Below are positions 37,659 through 49,814 of a stretch of 64,000 nt of DNA, in pieces. This stretch comes from Thermomicrobiales bacterium. Its GTDB lineage: Bacteria > Chloroflexota > Chloroflexia > Thermomicrobiales > UBA6265. A model generated the notes under the pieces. That model was not told where the DNA came from and made no database searches. It saw only the letters and a list, made by a program, of their open reading frames with translations. Each line of letters begins with the position of its first letter. The first letter of the stretch is position 1. Position numbers and translations under genes: made by a program. The stretch lies in assembly GCA_041390825.1 (NCBI GenBank), contig JAWKPF010000024.1:1-64000 (forward strand), written 5' to 3'.

Positions 37659-39141
37659 GGCGTCGAAAGCCGCAGCATTTGCACTCGGTCGCACGCGCTT
37701 GGGAAACGGGAAGAGACTCACGATTGCCGGGATTACCGTCATGCTGCTTTCGTCGTCATAAGGCCGTCCACATCGCCCGTCAGTTCAATTCGCTTTCGGC
37801 CATCGAGTCCCGCCGCAGCGCTCGCCGGATTGCGCACGCTCGATGGGTATGGCTGGAGCGATGGATATCTGCGCTGCCCTGCCCAGGTCGCTGCTCTGGC
37901 CAGTGCTCAGCGGGAGCGCATGCAGCGAGTTCTGGGGCCGCTGGTGCGCGTTTGATCAGCATTGGTGGCAGTGGGGTTTCTCGCGGTGCGCTCTGCCACA
38001 GACTGGTTGTTTGGAGCGCGGGCTGCCTGCTTCGCGGCGGGCGCGCTTGCGCTCAGCGCCCCATTCTGGGTGGCTGGGCATCTGAGCTCGATGGAAGCGC
38101 CGGCGCTGGCAGCCACATGCATTGCGGTCTGGGCCATCGTGCAGCTTGCGCGCTTCGATCATCGTGGATGGCTCTTGCTGGCGACGGCGATGTTGACCGT
38201 GGCGATGCTGGCGCACTATCGCGCTGTGCTGATGCTGATTCTGCCACCATGCTGATCGCCGCGTTGCGTCGCCGGCGCGCCCCAATCGATATCGGCCTGA
38301 TGTGGCTGCTGGCGGGGCTTGCCCTGGTCGTGTACTTCGATATTTTTGCCACCCAAATCGTCGATGTCTTGTCACCGGGAAGAGTTTTCGGGCTCTCCGA
38401 TGGGATCGGCGCCTACGACTCGGCAAATGCGGTCCGGGCGGTCATCGTGCTGTGGGGCGTCCTGCCCTTGCTGGCTGGTTTCGCTGCCTGGTATCGGAAC
38501 CGAGGTTTGCGTCAGACCATTTGCTGCGTTCCTGATGGGCCCCGCGCTGGCTGGGGACGTGGCTCCTTAGCGCGTGACGGAGCTACCCTGGTCCATCTCG
38601 ATCTCGCGCTCGGAACCGTGTTGCTCTATCCGCGGATTGGGCTGGCGCTGGCGGAGGTCTCCTGGGATCGCGCCCGGCTGATCGTGCTTGGCGTCGCTGT
38701 GCTTGGGCTTGGGTTGCTTGCCGCTCAGCAAACGCGGGCGTTCGATCGCAGGTGGCCCATTCGTCCGAACCAGTTGCCGCGTTGGTCCAGCGCCATGAAG
38801 CCAGGCGATCAGGTGCTCGCAGACGAGCGCTGGCCCTATGCGCTCGCGCTCTATGGGGCCGACCGGATCGAAGCGCCGAACGATGTGCTCGACGAATCGT
38901 TGCTTTTCGAGCGCGATGTCGTTTTTCGACTTCTGCAGCTTCTCCTGGTTTGTCGATTCGCAGGCGATCGATCCCTGGAGCGCGCTGGTCATGACCGGTA
39001 TCGGCTCCTGTGGAACCTTTATGAGCCCGTGGTTACCGCCAGTTCGAGCGTCTCCTCGGTGAGCGACGGATTGCGGGATCGCGAGCATCTCGTTCAGACG
39101 GTCGTGCGTCACAACACGAAGCCGTTCCAGGGGACGTATGA
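37659..39141 (+). pseudogene. GT39-like multi-helix glycosyltransferase 1, frameshifted
   Basis: Multi-helix membrane protein resembling dolichyl-phosphate-mannose-type (GT39/ArnT) transferases. Pieces: GKRLTIAGITVMLL, LAVRSATDWLFGARAACFAA, ALALSAPFWVAGHLSSMEAP, LLATAMLTVAMLAHYRAVL, IDIGLMWLLAGLALVVYFDI, VIVLWGVLPLLAGFAAWYR and LIVLGVAVLGLGLLAAQQTR. A soluble C-terminal part carries QFERLLGERRIAGS. The TGA overlaps the ATG of the next gene. It probably uses a lipid-linked sugar to build an envelope glycan together with the next two genes. Confidence 0.68.
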
Positions 39142-40707
39142 ACCCCTGGAAGATCCGGCTGGCGGGTATCCTGGCGATGGCCAGTATGTTGTGGTGTGGA
39201 CCCTGGCTCCTGATGCACCTCAACTACGAGAACTTCTGGCTCTCGGTCCCCGCCCGCGTTTGCCCTGAGCCTGACCATGGCGTTGACCGCGGTGACGTGC
39301 ATCAACGAGTGGCTGCGCGCCGTTCCGGAAACGCACCCCGTGCCAAAGGGAAGAACCGATTGTGGGGGGTATTGGTGCCAACCCTCGGCGAACCGTTGTC
39401 GATGGTGCTGCGCACGGTCGAATCGATCTTCGCCCAGGATTGGCCGGCCAATCGGTTGGTGGTCATCGTCAGTGACGATCTGGGGGTCTCCAGAACTGGA
39501 GCATGAGGTCGAGCGGCTGCAGGACCACTATCGCATTGGCCGCATCGTCTACCACCGTCCCCGGGTCGCGAGTCGTCGCTACGACGGGGCGATGCCAAGG
39601 CCGGCAATCTCAACTCCGCCTACGACCGGCTGATCGAGATCGAGCCGAACGTCAGCTACATCGAAACGCGCGATTGCGACGACGAAGTCGTCGAGCCGTT
39701 TTTCTTGCGGCAGGTCGTGGGGCTCTTGCTGCACGACGACGCGCTGGCCTTTGTCCAGACTCGCAAGACCGCCGAGGTATCCGAGGGGACCCGTTCAACA
39801 ATCTCGAACGATCTTCTATGAAGGGATGCTCCTCGCGCGCCACGCGACCAGCGCGGTTTCCCGTGCGGATCGGGGCTGGTCTGGCGGCGCAACGCGCTCA
39901 GATCGTCCGGTCTTTTCCCCACCTGGAGTCTGGTCGAGTGAGACCTGATGTCCAGGATCGAAGCGCTCCGGCTCGGCTGGAAGAGCGCCTATCTCCCCAT
40001 CGTCGGCGCTCAGGCGCAACACGCCCCGGAAGACATCCCCAATGTCTACAAGCAACGGGAGCACCTGGGCTTTCGACACAATGCGCATCATGTTCTGGCT
40101 CGATTTCAGGGGCTGGGCGTTCGGCAGCGGCTGCAATTCATGCAGATGGCCATCTTCTATCTGCACAGCTTCGCGACCATTCTCTTCATGCTCTGCATCT
40201 CGGTGACGCTGTTCCGCAATATCTATCCCTTCCGGCTCCGGGACAAGAAGCGGCCATTCGCTTCTGGCCGCTGGTGGTTGCCGCCGAGCTCTTCCTGGTC
40301 TCGCTCAAAGGCAACCGCCCGTTCGAATCCGGTCTGGCGGTTGCGCGAGATGGCCGTCAGTCTGGCGCCGATCATGCCATGGCATCGTTGCGGGCGCTGT
40401 TTGGCGGCCCAGATTGCGCATACCGCTATCGGGTAACGCGCAAGACCGACAAGCATCCAGTATTGGAAAGAGACGTTGCTGCAAACCACGCTGGTACTGG
40501 TGCTGGTCGCCGGATTGATCTATCGGATCGCGAACACATCGGACTGGAGCGCGTTCGACGCCGGGTTGCTTTATCTCAGGTCTCCTGCAGGTCATCCCGA
40601 TGGCTGGATTCGTGCGCAAGAGCTGGTTCGGGCTCGATCCGGCGCGCGAGCTGTTTGGGCGGCGGAGAACGATGCTCGATCCCTCGCATGCGAATCCCGG
40701 CGATTGA
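39138..40707 (+). pseudogene. GT2 processive glycosyltransferase, cellulose-synthase-like, frameshifted
   Basis: N-terminal membrane segment (GILAMASMLWCGPWLLMHL), then a GT2 catalytic domain: VLVPTLGEPLSMVLRTVESI, FAQDWPANRLVVIVSDDLG, a DAKAGNLNSAY-like stretch, YIETRDCDDEVVEPFFL-like (acidic metal site), FVQTRKTAEVS, SGLVWRRNAL, SIEALRLGWKSAYLP and a QRGTWA-like acceptor motif. C-terminal helices include MAIFYLHSFATILFMLCIS and LLQTTLVLVLVAGLIYRIA. The span suits about 520 residues. It is coupled to both neighbours, suggesting assembly of an exported polysaccharide. Confidence 0.82.
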
Positions 40708-40709
40708 GT

Positions 40710-42577
40710 ATGCGGGAGATGGCCAACCAACGACTCCTCGTTACCGATCCGCCCATTGGCGTCACCCGGGCGCCGCTGCCAGACTGGGTGACCTGGTTGG
40801 CGTTGGGCGGGATCGTGCTGCTTGGAATGGCAGTCCGGTTGCTGCGGCTCGACGATCTCAGTCTGGTTGGATGAGATCTGTCGTCGACTACATTCGCCGT
40901 CCCTGGACGACGGTGCTTGGGTTCGAAGGCGCCTGCGACAATCACCCACCCCTCTATTTCGGCAGCATCGTGGCGGTTTCACTCCTCACCGGAGAAGCGC
41001 AAGCCGCCCGTCTGGTGAGCGCGGTTGCCGGCAGCGCCGCAATTGTCGCGGTCTTCTTCCTCACCCGGCGGCTGGTCAGGACCTACGCCGGGCTGCTGGC
41101 GAGCACGATTCTGGCGCTGGCGCCGTTGCATATCTGGTACTCGCGTAGAGGGCCACATGTACGCCCCCGCGGCCCTGTTCGTGGTGCTCTCCTGGTATGC
41201 GCTCATCCGGTTTCTGCCGGGCGCGATCGCCGGTAGAGTGTGGTCTATGGGGCGATGCTGGCGCTGGCGGCGTATACCGACTACAGTGCGTTCTATGCGC
41301 TTGCGCCGCAGGTGCTGACGGTTGCCTACAGCTGGCGCAGGAATCTCCCTGGCGCACCGTCCAGTGAAGTTGATTGCGGTTGGTGGCGCGGCGTTGTTGT
41401 TCGTTCCATGGGCGGCGCAAGTGCTGCGCAGCATCAAATTCGTCGGGGACGACCGCGTTTTTCTGTATGTCACCTGGCAGAAGGTGTTCCGCGATTCGTT
41501 CTACTCCATCGTCGGTTTGCCAGGCGAGCGTGCCTACTACTGGGGGGTAAGTACCGCACGCCGTGGGTGACCTGGCCCGAAATCCGGCCAGTGGCGGCAG
41601 CGCTCGTGGCGCTGATATTGCTCCTCGCGGCCGCCACGCCCGAGCCGGCCGTTATCGCACGATGCTCGTACTGGGAATGTCGCTTTGTTTCGGAACGATC
41701 AGTGTGACCGCGCTTGCCAGCTATCTGGTGAGCCCGGGAGTATGCCGACCGCACCGTTTCCTACGCGGTGTTGGGTTGGGCAATGCAGCCGGAGCTGCGC
41801 CGTTTGGGCGGGTGCCGAACGGCGTGCGCCCGCTCGCATTGGGAGCGGTGGGACTCTTTGCTGGCGAGTTCGCTACTGGCGTTGCATGGCGTAGCCCGGA
41901 CGCCGACAAAGAACACTATCGCCAGCTCGCGGTGGCGGCTGGCGAACTCGATGAGCTCGGCTATCCGCTGGTGGCCGTGGAACGTCTGACATCAGCTCAT
42001 TGCCGATTCGACCGGACTGGTGCGCACGGCCATTTCCATCTACGAGCCCGACATCAGGTGGAGGCGATATTATTGTTTTGCTTCCACCGGTTTTTCTGGG
42101 ATATCGCAACCAACTACCCATGGGAAGCCGCGGGGATGGCGGAACTGCAGGCGAGGAACTCGCCATCGCGAGGATTCGTGCTGGTGCAATCGGAACCGTT
42201 TCAGCCGGTGATGTCGCTCGATCTCTGGGTAAGCGCCGATCTGGTTGGCGACCAGCAGCTCGATCTCCTGGGCCAGCCAAACCGCGCGCCGGTGGAAGAC
42301 GCTCCCGGGTGGTGGCTCGAGGATGGCGGCGTTCGCGGAGGTTGGCCCGACCGGCGCCCCAGCTGTTGATCTACGCGCTCGCGAGAACTGGCGATGCCGC
42401 GGGCCGAGGTATCGCAAGATCGTCTCGGATGCTGCGCTCTATCCGGTCGGGTCACGACCTACATCAGGTTGCGTTGCCGGTCGGAGCGGGAGAGGTGCAG
42501 CTTTCCTGTCTCGTCTGCGCGGGGTGGTGTTGTCGGAATCGACGGCGGAGCTACCGCCGCCGGAAGAACCTCGATGA
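40710..42577 (+). pseudogene. GT39-like multi-helix glycosyltransferase 2, frameshifted
   Basis: ATG three bases after the GT2 stop. WVTWLALGGIVLLGMAVRLL, LRLDDLSLWLDE-like, SVVDYIRRPWTTVLGFEG-like, NHPPLYFGSIVAVSLLTGEA, VFFLTRRLVRTYAGLLAST, APLHIWYSREGHMYAPAA-like, GAMLALAAYTDYSAFYALAP and LVALILLLAAATPEPAVI fit a GT39/PMT-type membrane transferase with the acidic loop after helix 1. The C-terminal soluble part ends LSESTAELPPPEEPR before TGA. It forms an operon with the two preceding transferases. Confidence 0.78.
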
Positions 42578-42802
42578 AACGTGGCATCGCGGCCTTGCCG
42601 GCGTCGCCTGTCCCGATGGCGCCGCCGAGCTGGTGAGCCACGCTCGTCAACGGATTTGGCGATCGCGCGCGGAACCTTTCGCTCGGTCCTATCGCCCACG
42701 CAACCTGGGTTCATCCTCGAGCCATGTTGGCGATAACGCACCATCAGCACGAGTTGACGGGATGGAGACTTCCAGACGCCAGCCCAGTTTGCCCAAGATC
42801 GT

Positions 42803-42901
42803 GTAGCCGCAACCTTCCGTGGTTGCCCAGATCGCTCGATTGCAGCCACAGAGGGCTGCGCGGCTACAGGACGGGAGGCAGCCACGAAGGGTTGCAGTTA
42901 C
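42803..42901. repeat. Inverted repeat between convergent genes
   Basis: Arms 42803-42830 (GTAGCCGCAACCTTCCGTGG...) and 42874-42901 are near reverse complements. A smaller hairpin (GCAGCC/GGCTGC) lies in the middle. It sits where the GT39 and GH26 genes converge, the same setting as the inverted repeat at 1272-1460, and overlaps the GH26 3' end. The preceding 225 nt show no gene. Confidence 0.6.
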
Positions 42902-43994
42902 GGAAACGGAGAGCGAAGCGCTTCGTGACCAATGGACTGGCGAACACGAGCGTGCCTTGCATCTGCGGACTGTTCGCAGCGGTGACGAACGCCCGCAACG
43001 ATTCGACCGAGCTATCCCGATGCGCCAGTCGGTCTCCTTGAGCACACGTTGAACCAGACCACTGCCTCGATGGCCGGAAACCGTTCGGGAATCTCGCTCA
43101 GGTATGCGCTCGTTGTCAATCCGCCTTGCTGCCGCCCAATTCAGCCGAGGCGGTCTCAGCAATGATGACGGGCCGCGTCAGAAAACTCTTACCCCAGCTC
43201 GGCATAGATGCCCTCGAAGAAGATGTCGGAAAAGGTATCCCAGCCGGCGACACCCCAAGGCTGCGGCGTGTCACCCCAGTTGAATCCAGGCCCCCACATA
43301 AATGAGCATAATCGTCACCGGGAAGACCTTGTCGTCCAACGGGACGATTTCGCCTGCTCGGCGTCGCCGCGACGCTCGCGAATGGCGGACCGGACCGAAA
43401 CATTCTCCATGCACGATGCAAACCAGTCGTGGTCAGATCGCATTGCCACTCGATGAACTGTTCTGGCGTGTTGCCATTCGCGCCAGCAGACCGAGGATAC
43501 CGGTCGCCATTCATCTCATGCCCAAACCGGAGCCAGCGGACGCCGGACGCCTGCAGGCCAGACCAGTCGCCAGCTGTCGATGTAGGTGTCGGAGTAGCGG
43601 AGACGATATTCGCCAGCGAGAATGTCGGTTGATCAGCAACGCCGACGCCACCGGCGTAGATCGGCACCCGAGCTTCCCAGGTAATGAACGGAATCCCTCC
43701 ACGCTCATCGACATACTGAAGCAGAGGGGGTCGAAAATCCCCGAGTTCAGATGCCCCAATGCGTGTGGAACATCACCGGCTCCAGTGGACGGCCAATCTG
43801 CTGGATCGTGGCGTCCAGCCAGGTGCAGTCCTCGACCACCTCGACCATCATGCCAGCAGAAACCGCGGATGTATCTGTGCGCGGATTCTGATTCCTGCAC
43901 AGGTGTAAGCGCGCATGCGGAGAGTTTCCCAGCGCGAGCAGGTATAAGGGGCGATGCGGACGACGGTCCGTCGAGAAATCGATGTTTCGATCAT
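42865..43994 (-). pseudogene. GH26-like glycosidase, probable lipoprotein, frameshifted
   Basis: Family GH26 (beta-mannanase type). The pieces IYAGGVGVADQPTFSLANIV, LRFGHEMNGDRYPRSAGANG-like (with the acid/base Glu after GHEMNGD), NTPEQFI, GDDYVDYVGLDG-like, TRPVIIAETASAELGGSKAD (nucleophile-Glu strand), WFNVLKETDWRI-like and NSPQMQGTLVF cover the barrel. The start (MIETSISRR) leads in a second frame to LLALG...SACA, a lipobox. It faces the glycosyltransferase operon and may trim its polysaccharide. Confidence 0.75.
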
Positions 43995-44209
43995 TGAGAT
44001 TCCATCCTTGTCCTGCGAGTGTGCCGTGTGTGTTCGTGGGCCAGGACGGGGCGATTCTGACGTCGAGCGCAAAGGGGACGCGCCCAAGAGACACGCTTGA
44101 TTCTCTGTTTGGCACAATTGTAGCAATTGGCTCCGTCGAACGAGGACCATATGGGCCGCTCATGGTACGGAAGCCATCTCCCCAACACGTGTCAGGAAAC
44201 GACAGCATC

Positions 44210-44539
44210 ATGCAGACCGAAACAAATGGATCCCACGCGCAGCACGAAGGGCCTCAGCACGCGCCTTCCTATGAAATGGACAAGGCGGATCCTGGCCCGG
44301 CTGAAACGGCTGGAGGGACAGGTGCGCGGCGTGCAGAAGATGGTCTGGAAGGGACGAAGTACTGCGTCGATGTCCTCACCCAGATCTCGGCCATCGTCGC
44401 CGGGTTGCGCGCCACCGGCTTGCTCGTGCTGGAAGACCATATACGCGGCTGCGTCATCGGCAACGATCCTCCCAGCGGGGAAGAAACCCTCGACGAGCTG
44501 ATGTCCGCCATCGAGCGCTTCAGCCACAGCGTGAGCTAG
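44210..44539 (+). pseudogene. CsoR/RcnR-type metal-sensing repressor, frameshifted
   Basis: Four-helix metal-responsive repressor. ILARLKRLEGQVRGVQKMV is read in a second frame. Then, back in the first frame, KYCVDVLTQISAIVAGLRAT (first Cys ligand) and GLLVLEDHIRGCVIG (His and second Cys) give the Cys-His-Cys set of copper-sensing CsoR. Two shifts near 44285 and 44340 compensate each other. ATG start, with a His-containing N-terminal tail. No copper exporter gene is adjacent, so the target is unknown. Confidence 0.78.
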
Positions 44540-44733
44540 CCCGCGATCAGGAAGCCGCCCTGGGCGACGTTTCGGTTCCGACGGCCATGGCATTCTGGTG
44601 GCGGCGCGAAACATGGCCGGTTGACATGGTGTTGTGCCGGGTGTGTACTGGGAACACTGGGCCCAAACAGGTGCGACGGGACCAACTCCGTTTCGATCTG
44701 TCTGACGATGTCGCACTGGCAGCGAGAGTATCG

Positions 44734-45370
44734 ATGACCCGGCGGTTGCGTTTCGATCGTTGCGTTGACTCTCGTGGCGCTCTCTTTATTGTGGGACTCA
44801 GCGTCCAGGCAACGGGAAGTGCCCTCCCGGCAACTGCGCAGGATGCCGGTTGCGGACCGTGGATTCCGTTCGATGAGATGGAAGGGACGCCCGAGGCAAA
44901 GCCTGGGGAACAGGACGACTATCAGGTCATCAGCAGTTTCGAGTCGATCACCGAGCTCCGCCGGACTACTTGATCGATGTCGTCCTGACTCAGGTAAACA
45001 CTCTTCGACGGCGGAACGCTTGCGGTGCTTTCCCGACAGCCGTCGATCATCCGTGTCGATAGCGGTCTCGTCCAGATCACCATCTGCGAGGGATCGCAAA
45101 TCGAAATCAACAAGCCGATGCCACCATTCCGACGCGAAGTTCGGGGCCGGAACATTCGATGTACCTGCCGGTGGCGCCCTGTTTATCGATGCGGACGATC
45201 GGTACTATCTGACCGGTGCGTCCAGCGGAACCGCTACCGCCGAGGACGCCGGCACACCTACCGCCGCGACACCGGTTTCAGACGAAGCACGGGCCGGTTC
45301 CACGCTCACCGTCGTGACCTGGGACGGGATACGGTTGGCGTACGGGATATGCGGGGGCGCAGGATGTTGA
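44734..45370 (+). pseudogene. Secreted protein with C-terminal beta domain, frameshifted
   Basis: MTRRLRF then, joining frames, VALTLVALSLL and a signal cleavage near ATAQDA. The mature part begins CGPWIPFDEMEGTPEAKPGE. After a shift come LIDVVLTQ, LAVLSRQPSIIRVDSGLVQI and ICEGSQIEI, and after another GAGTFDVPAGGALFIDADD with a Thr/Ala-rich stretch and a final GIRLAYGICGGAGC. The repeated beta segments and PAGGALFI turn look cupin-like. Function unknown. Confidence 0.6.
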
Positions 45371-45395
45371 ACCCGGCACGGGACGTCACCGAAAC

Positions 45396-48112
45396 TCACG
45401 GCACGGGTCTGGGGGAGTTCGATCGCATCGAACTGCTCGATGAGCGCGGGAGAGCAGGCCCGGCCACGGGCGAGCCCGGCCTACGAACTCGCCAGGACCG
45501 AGCTTGACCAGAAGCCGGTCGATCGCGCGGTCGAGCGCGGCGCGCTCCCACCGCTGCTGGCTATGCCCGATTGCTCTAGCGCAGTTGTTGCGCAGCGCCG
45601 ATGCACATTCGGCCGCGGCATCCCAGTTTCCTCGAATACGAGCAGGCGATGCGGCTCCTTCCAGCAGGAGAGCACGGTGTAGGCATCGAAACAGGTCACG
45701 AGCGGAAAATGCGCGCTCGAAGCTGGACGTGCCTGTTCCGGCGCGGTGTCCAGCGGGAGCCAATCCCTGTTCCAGAAAACAAAGACCAACGGCCTCTGCA
45801 TCGCCCGTTTGCGAGAAGCGTGCAAGAGCATGGTCATAAGCAGACTCGATGGCCGATCTCCCAACCGGCGGTGTGACGCCTTCGATCAGCCATCCCCAGG
45901 CGTCGCCAGTGGCATCGTTGGAGCGTTCGGCATGTGCGCGCCATTCCCCGGCAGGCATCGATGGCTGCTTGCTCATCGCCAGATTCGCAGGCCGTGTAGG
46001 CGAGTCTGGCGTAGCCGAGCGCGACGATCTGGGGATCGTCTTTCGCTCTCCCGGCTGCCAGCACATCGTTTGCCATGGCGCGGGCGGTTACATAGTTTCC
46101 ACTCAACGCGGCCACCGTGCTGAGCGCGGCCACCGATCGCACCCGTAGAGGCAGTTCTCGCTTTCGTCGGCAATGGCGATTGCCCGGCGGTAGAACGTGG
46201 CTACTGCCGGATCGCTGAACCAGGTATTGCCCAGATAGAAGAGCGCTTCGGCCTCGAGCTCCGGGAGGATAGGATCCTTCTGGCCGGTAGGCGCGCTCGA
46301 ACCATGACCGCGCCTGGAGCACCGTCCTCCGCTGATCGAGAAAACCTGCTGCCAGATCGATCACCAACCGCAGACCAGCGGAGTCGCGGCCTGTTCGTCG
46401 ACCGCGGCCTGCAGATTCTCGAATTCCCGATCGAGCCGGTCGAGCCACTGCGCCGAATCGGCGGTGCGATGGTGCGGGCGCGCTTCTCTGGCCAGATCTG
46501 AGAAGAAGGCCGCATGCGCCAGGGCAGCATCGTCCCATTCCCCGGCTCCCGCAATGCGTCGATAGCAAACTCCTGAATGGTTTGCAGCATCAGGAACCGC
46601 GGCTCACCGGTGGCATCGGGCGAAACCTGCAGGAGATTGGCCTGCACGAGCGCGTCCAACCGGCTCAAGGCCCAGAGCGGATCGGAAATGCCCTCGTTCC
46701 AGATGACGGCCGCCGCCGCATCGACCGCGATGCCCCCATGAAAGACCGCCAGACGGCGAAACGCGCGTTGATCTTCGGGTTCCAGCAGGTCGTAGCTCCA
46801 GGTGATGGTGTTGGCCAGGTTCGCTGGCGATCCGGGAGATCGCGCGGACCGTCGCGCAGGAGCGCCGCGGCTTTCCTGCAACCGGTGTTGCAGGGCCTCG
46901 AGCAACATGCGCACAGGCTGCCCGCCGGCTCGATCGCCAGCGGCAGTCCGTCGACCGGCGAACCGTCGGCGATCGCCTCGGCGTTGTCATGGTCGAGCGC
47001 AGAGGATGCGCGCACGTCACGCGCACGCTGGGCGAACAGCGCCCACCGCCGGGCTGGTCTGCGGATCGTCTGGCGAACGAGCCCGGTTCCAGCGCGATCC
47101 GGCGCTCGCCCCGGATGCGTACCGGCGCCCGGCTGGTGGCGAGAATGGTGACATCTGGCGCGGATTGCACAATGGCGCTGCGAATTTCGGCCACGCCCTC
47201 GATCACTTGCTCGCAGTTGTCGAGCACCAGAAGAGTACCGTCCGTGCAACCAGTCGAGCAGCGCATTGCGCGGCGAGACAGCGAATCGACCGCGCCGGCC
47301 AACCTGCGCGATTGCACGTCGAGCACCTGATCATTGCGCGGAGCAACAGAGATCGACAAGCGAATCCCGTCCTGGAACTCGTCCAGGAGTTGCGCCCGCA
47401 ACCTCGGTGGCGGCGGGTCTTGCCCACCCCTCCGGTTCCCAGCACCGATATCATCCGATGCTCGCGCGACCGGAGCAGCGCCTGGAGGACGAGCGGCCTC
47501 GGCTTCCCGTCAACCATCGACGATGGCCAGCGTGGAAGGTTGTGCGTGCGGAGGTCGAGCGTGGCGGCGGCAGGAACTGCTCGGGCGGCTCACGGGCGAC
47601 GATCTGAAAAATCCGGCTGCTGCCTAACACATCCCGCAGGGCGCGCTCGCCAAGATCGCGCCGCTCGATTGCCCTCCGGCCAGGCGTCCCCACGGGCTGG
47701 GACGGTCTCGTGCGTGCAGAGAATCTGCCCTCCGTGCCCGGCGGCGAGTGTGCGGCTCAGCCGGTTGGTGGGGCCGAAGTAGTCGCCATCGTGTGTGTCC
47801 GCCTCCCCGGTATGGATCGCCAACCGGACCAGCAGGTCGTCACCGTCGACCATACCCGGCCAATGCTGCGACAGCAGAAGACGTTGCCCGGCAACCGCTG
47901 CGCGGATGCTGCTGGGCGCGTCCGCGAAGACGGCATAGACCCCATCGCCCACGGTCTTGAAGACCGTTCCGCCATGCCGCTCGACCGCGTCGCGCAGAAG
48001 CTTCCTGCCGCGGCACCGCATCCGCCATGGTCTCTGGATATCGGTTCCAGAGCCGAGCTACTTCGATGTCTGTGAAGAGGAAGGTGATTGGCGACGACGC
48101 TGTCCTGCCCAA
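45396..48112 (-). pseudogene. Class III cyclase-ATPase-TPR regulator, frameshifted
   Basis: N-terminal nucleotide-cyclase homology domain: ITFLFTDIEVARLWNRYP, GGTVFKTVGDGVYAVFADA, VRLAIHTGEADTHDGDYFGP and GGQILCTHETV. Then an NB-ARC/AAA domain: MISVLGTGGVGKTR (Walker A), TLLVLDNCEQVIEGVAEI (Walker B) and VTILATSRAPVRI. A winged-helix part follows (WSYDLLEPEDQRAFRRLAVF), with C-terminal TPR-like helices. This architecture is common in Chloroflexota and Actinobacteria signalling proteins. The first metal-binding Asp (FTDIE) is kept. Start (TTG 48112) and stop are approximate. Confidence 0.75.
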
Positions 48113-48228
48113 GACCAGTGCGGTGGACGGGGGACTGTGTCGCGTGAGTACCCAGCGCGCACCGCGTGTTGAGCCGTGCTCCTCCCTGTCTTCTCCCTTC
48201 AGCGTTGACTCGTCTCTGAGGCGCACCG

Positions 48229-49814
48229 ATGTCCGATTCGATCGAACAGCTGATCGCCGCGGCCAGCAATCCGGTGCATCCCGAGCCGTGGGGCGCGCTC
48301 GCCCAGGCGCTCTTTGCCGCTGGCGACTACCCGGGAACCGTGCAGGCCGCGCTCCATGCCACCGAGCTTGGCTATGGTGGGTTTAGCGAGATGATGGTGC
48401 TCGCCTCCCGGGCAGCGATCCGCGATGGCGAACTCGACGCGCGGCCGAACTGATGCAGCTGGCGCTCGATCTGCGCTATCGGGATATTGGCGGTATCCGC
48501 ACCGATCCGGATTTTGCCCCCCTGCTGTCGCATCCCGGCATTGCCTATCGGTTCGGGATGCCCGACCCGGATTCCACCAGGAGCAGGGATGGCAGGGGGA
48601 CATCGAGTTCTTCGAGCAGAACTGTTGCGTCGTTCGGCGAATCCGTTCGCGCTTGTTTCCGCGGAGGAGATGGACAGCGCGATCGGTTGGTCTTCCGAGC
48701 ATGTTGCCGAGCTGAGCGATGCCGAGATTCTGCTGAACCTCGGTCGCCTGCTGGTGGCGCTGCAGAGCGGGCGCCTATGTCTCTCCCGCGCTGGAACAGG
48801 CCGACCTGTTGGCCGCGCTACCGTGGAGGTTCTACCGGTTCGAGGAAGGCGTTTTCATCACGCATGCCGCTTCGGCCTATGCCCATCTGGTTGGGTTGCA
48901 GGTGGCCGAGATCGAGGGCGATCGATGGCCGAAGTGGCGCAGGAGATCGTGCCCACGATCTGCACTGACAATCCGCATTGGCCGAGGCAATCATTGCCCT
49001 TCCGCCTGCGAGAGACGGCCTTTCTGCATGCCCCTCGGTCTGACCGCGCATCCGGACCGGGCCACGCTGCGGCTGATGGACGATGCCGGGAGTCTCGCCG
49101 ATCACCGTGATGGCTGACAACGAGTTTCCAACCGCGCCGCTCGGCCGCAGCTTCCCGTTTCCGGATCACTGGGTCACGGCGTTGGATCGACTCCCAGCAA
49201 GACCGCTCTATTTACGGGATCTTCGGCACCCCTTTGGTTCGAGCCGATACACGAGCTGGACGCCATCTATCTGCCAGATCAACAACACATGCGCGATGGC
49301 GATGACGAAACCTTCGCTGCCTTCACCGATCGGTTTTTCGCCATGCTCCACGAGACCAACCCCGATCGGCTCATCATCGACATTCGCATGAACAAGGGCG
49401 GCAACACCACGCTGGAGTGGCCGTTTCTCTACACTGGTCGCCAGCCCCTGGAACCAACCCGGCAAGCTCTTTGTCATCATCGGGCGGCGCACCTGGTCGG
49501 CGGCGCAGAGATTCCGCCACCTATCTCGATCTGCATACGCATGCAATCTTCGCGGGCGGTAGCCGGATCGTCGCCCAGCTTTACCGGCGAGAGCATCGAG
49601 TTCGTGCTTCCCTGGTCGGCACGCGGGTGAACATCTCCGATCTGCAGTGGCAGAGCGGCTGGCCGATGGGACCGGCGTCCGTGGATCCCGCCCGATCTCT
49701 TTGCCCAGCCGACCTGGGAGTCCTACCGTGCGGGCGGGACGTGGCGTTGGATGCCATTGCGCGGGAGATCGCGCAGCCGACCACTTTCGCAAACCGGCAC
49801 CGAGACGACAATGA
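48229..49814 (+). pseudogene. S41 (C-terminal-processing) peptidase-like protein, frameshifted
   Basis: Starts MSDSIEQLIAAASNPVHPEP, a TPR-like helical region (WGALAQALFAAGDYPGTVQA). It continues with FFEQELLRRSANPFAL, ILLNLGRLLVALQSGR, FYRFEEGVFITHAA and LGRSFPFPDHW-like pieces. The C-terminal S41-like part reads RLIIDIRMNKGGNTTLEWPF, LFVIIGRRTWSAAQ-like (the Ser position of the family), GESIEFVLPWSGTRVNISDL-like and ESYRAGRDVALDAI-like. The stop overlaps the next ATG. The helical front suggests protein interaction. The substrate is unknown. Confidence 0.65.

Noticed and set aside
37356..37742. Minus-strand frame of 128 codons before the GT39 gene
   Set aside because: It overlaps the start of the glycosyltransferase antisense, has no ribosome binding site and no family-like pattern.
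46802..47782. Plus-strand frame of 326 codons opposite the cyclase-ATPase gene
   Set aside because: The minus strand carries Walker A, Walker B and cyclase motifs. The plus frame has no recognisable feature.
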